From positions 1 to 21,014 of the forward strand of contig SXPW01000069.1 in assembly GCA_005793785.1 (NCBI GenBank): a stretch of 21,014 nucleotides of DNA, written 5' to 3'. Source of the stretch: Actinomycetota bacterium (GTDB taxonomy: Bacteria > Actinomycetota > Acidimicrobiia > Acidimicrobiales > Ilumatobacteraceae). The position numbers and the translations under genes are program-made. Positions 15,008-21,014 of the stretch are shown here, piece after piece; position 1 is the first letter of the stretch, and the number at the start of each line of letters is the position of its first letter. Under the pieces are notes generated by a model that worked only from the letters and a program-made list of their open reading frames with translations, did not search any database and was not told the origin of the DNA.

Positions 15008-16570
15008 GTGGCAAACTTGCCTGTCGTGACGGGCGCACCTGGAGCAGCCGCAGGTGAGATGTCGCAGGCGGGACGAGCAGTTGCCCCGGCCCTCGTTGCA
15101 CGAGGTATCACCAAGCGATTTCCCGGAGTCGTTGCCAATGATTCGGTGAATTTCGACGTCGCGCGCGGCGAAGTGCACACCTTGCTCGGCGAGAACGGAG
15201 CGGGCAAGAGCACGCTCGCCTCCGTGCTCTGCGGTTTGTACCGTCCGGAAGAAGGCCAGTTGTTGCGCAACGGAGCCGAGATTCGGCTCAACAGTCCTCG
15301 TGATGGTTTGTCGCAGGGCATCGCGATGGTGCACCAACATTTCCGCCTGGTGGATCGTTTCACGGTGGCGGAGAACGTGGTACTCGGCCACAAGTCCCTC
15401 TCATTCGTCCTCGACAACGCCGCCATCGAGGAGAGGGTTGCTTCGATCACCCAGGAATTCGGGCTACCGCTCGATCCTCGTGCCGTCGTCGGTGAACTCT
15501 CGGCCGGTGAGCGGCAACGAGTCGAGATCGTGAAGGCGTTGTACCAGGGTGCCGAACTCCTGCTTCTCGACGAGCCGACGGCGCTCCTTGCACCACCGGA
15601 GGTGGAGAAGTTGTTCATCACGGTTCGCGCGATGACCCACGCGGGAAAATCCGTCGTCTTCGTGAGTCACAAACTCGGGGAGGTCGTCGACATCTCCGAC
15701 CGCATAACGGTGATGCGAGCGGGCAAGGTGACCGGCTCGGTGCGCCGGGGTGACGCGGACGTACGTCGTCTGGCGGAATTGATGGTGGGTCGGGAGATCA
15801 ACATCGTGCCCCGACGGGCCAAATCCCCGACGAGCGACGTGTTGCTCTCGATCTCGCAGGTGCATCTTGAGCGCGAGGGTGCGGAAATCCTCACCGACAT
15901 CAATCTGGAGGGGCGCGCCGGAGAGATCGTCGGCGTTTCCGGCGTTGCCGGCAACGGCCAACGCGACCTCGCGGAGGTCGTCGCTGGATTGCGCATGCCC
16001 CAACGGGGAAACGTCACGGTTTGCGGAGTGCCCACTTCCCGAGCCGGTGCGCTCGGTGCGCGGCGCGCCGGGCTCGCGTACGTGCCCGAGGATCGTCTCG
16101 GCACGGGATTGGCTCCCTCGCTTTCGATGGTGGACAACCTGGTGCTCACTCGCAAGCGGGGCTTCATCGTCGACCGCAAGTCGGCACTTCGCGAGTCGGA
16201 AGGATTCATCCGCCAATTGGAGATCAAGACGCCCGGACCACTGACACCCACCAGAAAATTGTCGGGTGGCAACGCCCAGAAGGTCTTGTTGGCACGTGAA
16301 CTCTTCGCGGTGAGCGGTGCGCGGGTGTTGATCGTGTGTTCGCCGACGCGAGGTCTCGACGTCGGGGCGGTCGAGGCAGTTCATGCATTGCTCGACGAGG
16401 CACGCGATGCCGGCAAGGCAATCCTCATGATTAGCGAGGACCTTGACGAGGTGATGACTTTGGCGGATCGGGTCATGGTGTTGTATCGCGGCAGGATCAC
16501 GCTTGAGCAGGCGGGCATCGACGCCGACCTCGATCGGATCGGTCGTGCAATGGCAGGTCTCGCCTCGTGA
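15008..16570 (+). CDS. Double-domain ABC ATPase of BMP-type importer 2
   Basis: The 520-residue cytoplasmic ATPase has two fused nucleotide-binding domains. Domain 1 has GENGAGKST (61-69), LSAGERQRVEI and LLLDEPTALLAP with the catalytic Glu. Domain 2 has GVAGNGQRD in place of a full P-loop, LSGGNAQKV and CSPTRGLDVG, where Ser takes the place of the catalytic Glu (Gln in the importer 1 copy). GTG 15008 has GGGGAG about 10 bp upstream. ATG 15059 is an in-frame alternative that would remove a 17-residue Ala/Gly-rich tail absent from the other ATPase. The stop overlaps the permease GTG by 4 bp. Confidence 0.91.
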   Translation: MANLPVVTGAPGAAAGEMSQAGRAVAPALVARGITKRFPGVVANDSVNFDVARGEVHTLLGENGAGKSTLASVLCGLYRPEEGQLLRNGAEIRLNSPRDGLSQGIAMVHQHFRLVDRFTVAENVVLGHKSLSFVLDNAAIEERVASITQEFGLPLDPRAVVGELSAGERQRVEIVKALYQGAELLLLDEPTALLAPPEVEKLFITVRAMTHAGKSVVFVSHKLGEVVDISDRITVMRAGKVTGSVRRGDADVRRLAELMVGREINIVPRRAKSPTSDVLLSISQVHLEREGAEILTDINLEGRAGEIVGVSGVAGNGQRDLAEVVAGLRMPQRGNVTVCGVPTSRAGALGARRAGLAYVPEDRLGTGLAPSLSMVDNLVLTRKRGFIVDRKSALRESEGFIRQLEIKTPGPLTPTRKLSGGNAQKVLLARELFAVSGARVLIVCSPTRGLDVGAVEAVHALLDEARDAGKAILMISEDLDEVMTLADRVMVLYRGRITLEQAGIDADLDRIGRAMAGLAS

Positions 16571-17685
16571 TCGTGTTCGGCCGACGAGTTCGAATGGAGC
16601 AGCGACTCACCACGCCGAGTTCGCTGCTGGTCGTGGTGCCGGTGTTGTCGGTGCTCTTCGCGTTGGTCGTCGGAGGGGTGTTTCTGGCACTCACCGGACA
16701 CCCACCGATCGGAACGTACCTCGACCTGCTGGACAACGGGTACACGAGTTTCTACGGCATCACGGACACACTCGGGCTGGCGACGCCGCTCGTCTGTACG
16801 GGACTCTCCGCCGCGTTCGCCTTTCGCATGAACCTCTACAGCATCGGCCAGGAAGGGCAGATGTACCTCGGCATGATCGGCGGAACATGGGCCGGCATCG
16901 TTCTTGCCGACGCACTTCCCACGGCGATCGCGGTTCCGGTGGTGTTGTGCTGCGGGGCATTGTCGGGTGCGGCGTGGGTCGCGCTCCCGGCGTTGCTGCG
17001 CGCCCGACTGGGCACGAGCGAGATCGTCAGCACCTTGTTGTTGAACTACGTAGCCCTGAACCTCGTCAACTACTTCATCTTCGGCTCCACCGGTTTCTTC
17101 CGCGACCCGACGACTTCATTTCCGCAGGGTCGCACGGTGTCGGAGAATGCGCGATTGTCGCCTCTTTCGTTCTTCACCGACAAGGTGACGAACACGTATC
17201 CGACGTTCGTCATCGCGGTCGTCCTGGCGGTGTCCTTGTTCTGGCTGATGAAGGTGTCCAACTACGGTTACGAAACGACGGTGTACGCCGATTCGCCGAA
17301 TACCGCTCGATATGCGGGCATGAACTCCACGTGGCTGCAATCGTCGGTGCTACTGATCTCCGGTGCCTTGGCCGGGGTGGGCGGCGCGATGTACGTGGTG
17401 GGTCCGGCCGGCAAGGTCGACCCTGGTCTCCTACAAATCGGACTCGGTTACGCGGGCATCGTGGTTGCGGCACTGGCGAGGTACAACTTCGTGGCAGTGA
17501 TACTCGCGGCGGTGCTCTTCGCCGGCTTGCGCACGGGCGGCAATGCACTCCAGGCCTCGAGCGATCCGGTGCCCATCGCCATCGCCGTCGTGTTACAGGG
17601 AGCAGTGCTCCTGTTCGCCCTGGGCGGCGAACTCTTCCGACGCAACAAGGTGACCATCGTGCGGGTGAAACAGGCAGTGGCATGA
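16567..17685 (+). CDS. BMP-type ABC importer permease 1 (importer 2)
   Basis: The 372-residue polytopic permease belongs to the same family as the first permease of importer 1. A first membrane segment is at about residues 20-42. NLYSIGQEGQMYLGMIGG, the coupling segment GTSEIVSTLLLNYVALNL, SPNTARYAGM and AGIVVAALARYNF are visible in order. GTG 16567 overlaps the ATPase stop as GTGA. ATG 16594 (residue 10) is a possible shorter start. The next gene overlaps its stop as ATGA, so the permeases are probably made together. Substrate as for the operon, not proven. Confidence 0.9.
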   Translation: MIVFGRRVRMEQRLTTPSSLLVVVPVLSVLFALVVGGVFLALTGHPPIGTYLDLLDNGYTSFYGITDTLGLATPLVCTGLSAAFAFRMNLYSIGQEGQMYLGMIGGTWAGIVLADALPTAIAVPVVLCCGALSGAAWVALPALLRARLGTSEIVSTLLLNYVALNLVNYFIFGSTGFFRDPTTSFPQGRTVSENARLSPLSFFTDKVTNTYPTFVIAVVLAVSLFWLMKVSNYGYETTVYADSPNTARYAGMNSTWLQSSVLLISGALAGVGGAMYVVGPAGKVDPGLLQIGLGYAGIVVAALARYNFVAVILAAVLFAGLRTGGNALQASSDPVPIAIAVVLQGAVLLFALGGELFRRNKVTIVRVKQAVA

Positions 17686-18620
17686 ACTCGAACATCTGGC
17701 TGCTGACGTTCGCTGACGCAATCAGCATTGCAACGACGCTCATCCTGGCCTCGCTCGGCGCCATCCTCACCGAACGAAGCGGTGTCATCAATCTCGGAGT
17801 GGAAGGAATGCTGCTCATGGGTGCGGTCACCGGGTTCGTCGTTGCCGATTCGAGCGGCAACCTGTGGCTGGCCCTGCTGGTGTCCGTGTTGGTTGGTGTC
17901 GTTTTGTCTGCGGTGCACGCCGCACTCACGATCGGCTTGCGAGCGAATCAAATCGTCTCCGGCTTGGCGATGGTCATCTTTGGAACCGGGTTGTCGCAAT
18001 TCATCGGGAAGCCCGTGGAGGGTCTCCCGCGTCCGGTGATCATTCGACCGCTGAATTTCGGTGCGCTCTCCGACATTCCGATACTCGGACCTGTGGTGTT
18101 CGGTCACGACCTCTTCACGTACCTCACGTGGCTGTTGGCAGCCGGGCTCTCGTTCTATCTGCACCGGACACGTCCGGGACTGTTGCTCCGCGCAACGGGC
18201 GACGCTCCCGCCACGGTGGATGCGCAAGGGGGATCCGTCGCGCGAATCCGCTGGATGCACGTCATCGCCGGTGGCGCGCTCATGAGTTTCGCCGGCGCCT
18301 GGTACATGTTTGCTCGGGCGGCAGCGTGGAGCCAGGCGGCCACCACCAATGGAATCGGATGGATCGCGTTGGCGCTGGTGGTGTTCGCATCGTGGCGGCC
18401 GCTGCGGGCCATCGGCGGCGCGGTGCTCTTCGGCTTCACCTTGCAGGTGCCGTTCACCTTGCAGGCCGAACAAATCAGCATCCTGCCACCTACCATCGTG
18501 GCGATGTTTCCCTACCTCGTGACGCTCGCCGTTCTGGTGGCGTTGTCGACGCCGCGAGCACGGCGTCTGCTCGGTGCGCCGAAGTTGCTCGGTCAACCCT
18601 TCGTGCGCGACGAACGCTGA
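17682..18620 (+). CDS. BMP-type ABC importer permease 2 (importer 2)
   Basis: The 312-residue second permease has the diagnostic ILTERSGVINLGVEGMLL at about residues 26-43, then GLRANQIVSGLAMVIFGTGL and NGIGWIALALVVFASWRPLRA. It starts almost at the conserved core, without the roughly 110-residue N-terminal extension seen in its counterpart in importer 1. ATG 17682 overlaps the previous stop by 4 bp, which fixes the start. The phosphatase-like gene begins 25 bp downstream with no terminator between, so transcription may continue into it. Confidence 0.9.
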   Translation: MNSNIWLLTFADAISIATTLILASLGAILTERSGVINLGVEGMLLMGAVTGFVVADSSGNLWLALLVSVLVGVVLSAVHAALTIGLRANQIVSGLAMVIFGTGLSQFIGKPVEGLPRPVIIRPLNFGALSDIPILGPVVFGHDLFTYLTWLLAAGLSFYLHRTRPGLLLRATGDAPATVDAQGGSVARIRWMHVIAGGALMSFAGAWYMFARAAAWSQAATTNGIGWIALALVVFASWRPLRAIGGAVLFGFTLQVPFTLQAEQISILPPTIVAMFPYLVTLAVLVALSTPRARRLLGAPKLLGQPFVRDER

Positions 18621-18645
18621 GCACTCCGATGTTGGAACGAATGTC

Positions 18646-19410
18646 ATGACTCGAAAACTCTCGGTTGCCTCCTCGAACTCCGACATCCTCACCGTCCTCC
18701 ACGAGGTGGCGGATGCAACGTATGCCGTATTGAGTTCGAACACCGATTGGGAATTGTCCGGCAAGCGACCCACCCAGTACGCCATCGACCTGCGTGTCGA
18801 TGCAGCCGCGCTCGAGGTACTGCACGGTGCGGGTTGTGCGGTGCTGTCGGAGGAAAGTGGTCGCACGGGCGAGTGGCACGACGATGCAATCATCGTGGTG
18901 ATGGACCCGCTCGACGGTTCCACCAATGCCAGCCGTCGGGTGCCGTGGTATGCGACGGCCTTGGCTGCAATCGATACGAGTGGTCATCGCGCCTCGCTGG
19001 TGGCCAATCAGTACACGAACACGGATCGCTGGACCGCCACCATTGGCGGTGGGGCATTTCACAACGGCAACCAGATTCGTCCATCTTCGTGTGCCCAGTT
19101 ATCCCAGGCAGTGGTCGGTGTGTCGGGTCTGCCCAAAAAGCACCCTGGGTGGGCGCAGTTTCGTGCGCTCGGTGCCGCTGCACTCGATATTTGTCTCGTC
19201 GCGCAGGGAACCCTGGATGGATGGGTCGATTTGTCGACACATGGCGTGTGGGACTATCTCGCGAGTGTGCACATCTGTCGGGAAGCCGGCGCGGTCGTCG
19301 GTGAGGTACAGGGGCGCAGTTTGATCGTCACCGAGCACAGCGAGCGACGTTCGCCGGTGGTCTCGGCAACACCCGAACTTTATTCAGCATTGCAACGCTT
19401 TCGTGACTGA
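18646..19410 (+). CDS. Inositol-monophosphatase-superfamily phosphatase
   Basis: The 254-residue protein carries the metal-binding motifs of the lithium-sensitive phosphatase superfamily: SEESG (68-72), MDPLDGSTN (86-94) and GVWDYLAS toward the C terminus. Members hydrolyse inositol phosphate, fructose bisphosphate, histidinol phosphate (HisN of actinobacteria) or 3'-phosphoadenosine 5'-phosphate (CysQ). The motifs do not decide between them. A PAP phosphatase would be useful beside sulfotransferases, which release PAP, but this gene sits with importer 2, so that link is only a suggestion. ATG 18646 avoids overlap with the permease, and GGAACG lies upstream. The antiporter start overlaps its end by 8 bp. 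Confidence 0.82.
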   Translation: MTRKLSVASSNSDILTVLHEVADATYAVLSSNTDWELSGKRPTQYAIDLRVDAAALEVLHGAGCAVLSEESGRTGEWHDDAIIVVMDPLDGSTNASRRVPWYATALAAIDTSGHRASLVANQYTNTDRWTATIGGGAFHNGNQIRPSSCAQLSQAVVGVSGLPKKHPGWAQFRALGAAALDICLVAQGTLDGWVDLSTHGVWDYLASVHICREAGAVVGEVQGRSLIVTEHSERRSPVVSATPELYSALQRFRD

Positions 19411-20497
19411 GCGCGATTCTCCAGCGCGCTTCCTCGAGCGCTTCGTTGCAGTCGAGATGCGAGCAGCGTGCTTGATCGTTGCCGCAGCCCTTCTCGGCGT
19501 TGGCTTCGCTACATTCGGCAACGTGCACGTAGAAAACGACTTGACGAACGTATTGTCGGAGATCGCGATCGGTGGTTTCTTTTTGTTGGTGGGTCTAGAA
19601 TTGCGTCGCGAATTCGCTAGCGGTGTGTTGTCCGGGCTGACACTGTGGGCAAGTGTCGCCGCAGCAACGATGGGCATGGCGTTACCGGCTCTCATCTATG
19701 CCTCGCGAGCACCGGCAGCAGCCCGTGATGGTTGGGTTGCAGTAGTAGCCACCGACATCGCGCTGGCCACTGTAATAATGATCCTTGGTGGTTTTTCGCG
19801 CAAGGTGCGCACGCTGCTGTTGACGGTGGCGGTGCTCGATGATCTCGGCGGCCTCATTGCCCTCGTCACCACAGGTAAAAGACCCGAGTTGTTGTGGTTG
19901 GCCCTGGCAGTCGCGGTCGTTGCGATCTATGCGTCGGCGATTCGTCAGTTCAATCTCGGTGTAGTGACGGTCATCGCTTCGACCGTAGTGGTAGTGGCGC
20001 TGATGCTGCGGGCCGGGCTCCACCCATCGTTGGGGGCATTTGCCGTCGGCTTTTGTGCGCCGAACGTCGACCCCGAGAAACCGAGCGTGTCGGAACGGGT
20101 GCACGAGCGAGTACATCCGTGGATTGCGGCGATCTTTCTGCCGGTCTTCGTCTTTATTCACACCCTTGTGCCCATTGCAGCACCCAGCGACGTATCGACG
20201 TCACTCGTCTGGACGACCGTTGTCGCGATCGTGCTGGGTAAGGTGCTGGGCGTGGGCGGCGTGCTGATCATGTTGAGTAGACGATTGAACATTTCAGTGT
20301 CCGAATCGGTAGGCGTCGGTTGTGCCGCTGCTGCAGCGCTCACCGTGGCGATCATCGGTGTGGCAGCAACCTTGGACGACGCGCGGTACGAACAGGCAGT
20401 CAGCCTCGGCATCCTGATTGCGACAGCCATTGCCTTCGTTCTGGGAGTGGGTGCAGGTCGTCTGACTTCGAACAAAGGCGACTTCGATGGCACGTGA
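19403..20497 (+). CDS. nhaA: NhaA-family Na+/H+ antiporter
   Basis: This 364-residue multi-pass membrane protein would exchange sodium for protons. Family landmarks are FFLLVGLELRRE (59-70), ATDIA with Asp118 (E. coli Asp133) and LDDLGG with Asp146/Asp147 (E. coli Asp163/Asp164). A Lys is present in the GKVLGVGG segment, near the position of E. coli Lys300. The spacing between these acids matches E. coli NhaA, so ion binding is probably intact. It is a little shorter than E. coli NhaA (388). GTG 19403 overlaps the phosphatase gene by 8 bp; ATG 19457 would be too short at the N terminus. The next gene starts 11 bp before its stop. Confidence 0.88.
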   Translation: MTERDSPARFLERFVAVEMRAACLIVAAALLGVGFATFGNVHVENDLTNVLSEIAIGGFFLLVGLELRREFASGVLSGLTLWASVAAATMGMALPALIYASRAPAAARDGWVAVVATDIALATVIMILGGFSRKVRTLLLTVAVLDDLGGLIALVTTGKRPELLWLALAVAVVAIYASAIRQFNLGVVTVIASTVVVVALMLRAGLHPSLGAFAVGFCAPNVDPEKPSVSERVHERVHPWIAAIFLPVFVFIHTLVPIAAPSDVSTSLVWTTVVAIVLGKVLGVGGVLIMLSRRLNISVSESVGVGCAAAAALTVAIIGVAATLDDARYEQAVSLGILIATAIAFVLGVGAGRLTSNKGDFDGT

Positions 20498-21014
20498 ATT
20501 GACCGGAGCGCATGTCGTCGTCGTTGGGGCAACGGGAGTGCTCGGGGGTCGAATCGCCGCGCATTTCGCCGCAATTGGTGCGCGCGTGTCGGCAATCGTT
20601 CGTGACCAGGCCGGGCTCGATGGCGCCAGCGTCGCACAGTACGCGTTGGCGGACGTCACTGATTCCGCCGCACTTCGCACCGCGTTTGCCTCAGTTGCGC
20701 CGTACGACGGCGTCGTCAATGCCACCGGAGTCGTGGCATTCGGCAACGTGGCCGATCTTGACGACTCCACCCTCGCCCGCTTGTTCGCCGTGAACTCCAT
20801 CGCGCCGGTCGTGATGCTGCGCGAGAGCTCACCGCACCTGACGGATGGGGGTTTCTTCGTCAATCTCTCCGGAGTGGTGGCAACCCAACCGGTTGCGGGC
20901 ATGGCCGCCTACAGCGCGTCGAAAGCTGCGGCGTGGGCGGCGATGTCCGCGGCTGGCCGTGAGTTGCGTCGCCGAAGAATCGACGTCATCGACGCGCGAC
21001 CTCCGCACACCGAG
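20487..21014 (+). CDS. Short-chain dehydrogenase, 3' end beyond window
   Basis: The first 176 residues of a short-chain dehydrogenase are present and the frame is open to the last base. The cofactor loop is GATGVLG (14-20), Asn103 sits in FAVNS, Ser128 in NLSG, and Tyr142/Lys146 in YSASK, so the catalytic set is complete. No acidic residue is evident at the end of beta-2 (IVRD has Arg39 first), which may favour NADP. ATG 20487 overlaps the antiporter gene by 11 bp. It has no special similarity to the dehydrogenase at 6980 beyond the family fold. The substrate is unknown. Confidence 0.82.
   Translation, partial: MARELTGAHVVVVGATGVLGGRIAAHFAAIGARVSAIVRDQAGLDGASVAQYALADVTDSAALRTAFASVAPYDGVVNATGVVAFGNVADLDDSTLARLFAVNSIAPVVMLRESSPHLTDGGFFVNLSGVVATQPVAGMAAYSASKAAAWAAMSAAGRELRRRRIDVIDARPPHTE

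Noticed and set aside
13728..15101. Long minus-strand open frame (457 codons) opposite the second BMP lipoprotein gene
   Set aside because: It is antisense to a gene with a clear signal peptide, ribosome site and family motifs. It has an odd His/Arg/Gly-rich composition and no recognisable domain. Such frames are common in high-GC DNA.
16503..17681. Upstream extension of the second importer-2 permease frame
   Set aside because: It overlaps the first permease gene entirely, is very Arg-rich, and the ATGA overlap at 17682 gives a normal start.

Overview
The window is high-GC, densely packed DNA from what looks like an actinobacterium. The pointers are GTG starts, lipoproteins beginning CGSDD, apparently leaderless genes with TANNNT boxes, and split cysD/cysN/cysC. 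The lipoprotein leaders recall Acidimicrobiia (Ilumatobacter-like), but that placement is an impression and has no alignment behind it. No phage genes, insertion sequences, CRISPR arrays or rRNA were seen. Almost every base lies in or next to a gene, and no gene-free stretch exceeds about 150 bp.

Layout. Positions 1-39 hold the 3' end of a tRNA (probably Met). A biotin-domain/carboxyltransferase fusion gene follows (61-1848, +). Positions 1945-7795 (+) form a BMP-type ABC importer operon: substrate-binding lipoprotein, intrinsic terminator, double ATPase, two permeases, then a short-chain dehydrogenase joined by a 4-bp overlap. hisI (7829-8314, +) stands alone and seems to be leaderless. A minus-strand operon runs from 13636 down to 8345: cysD, cysN, cysC, two tandem related sulfotransferases, and a mogA-like gene. 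Divergent from cysD, a second BMP-type importer (13782-18620, +) repeats the first one's architecture, including a terminator right after the lipoprotein gene. An inositol-monophosphatase-family gene, an NhaA-type antiporter and a second short-chain dehydrogenase (cut by the window end) follow closely or overlapping.

How the genes fit together. CysD/CysN would make APS from sulfate and ATP, and CysC would phosphorylate it to PAPS. The two sulfotransferases would then use PAPS to sulfate an unidentified acceptor. No PAPS reductase or sulfite reductase is present, so the cassette looks dedicated to making sulfate esters rather than to assimilating sulfur. This is the most distinctive system in the window. 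The two flanking importers probably take up nucleosides, nucleobases or related small molecules. Their substrate-binding proteins are of different subtypes, yet they share nearly the same signal peptide and acidic Thr/Glu linker.
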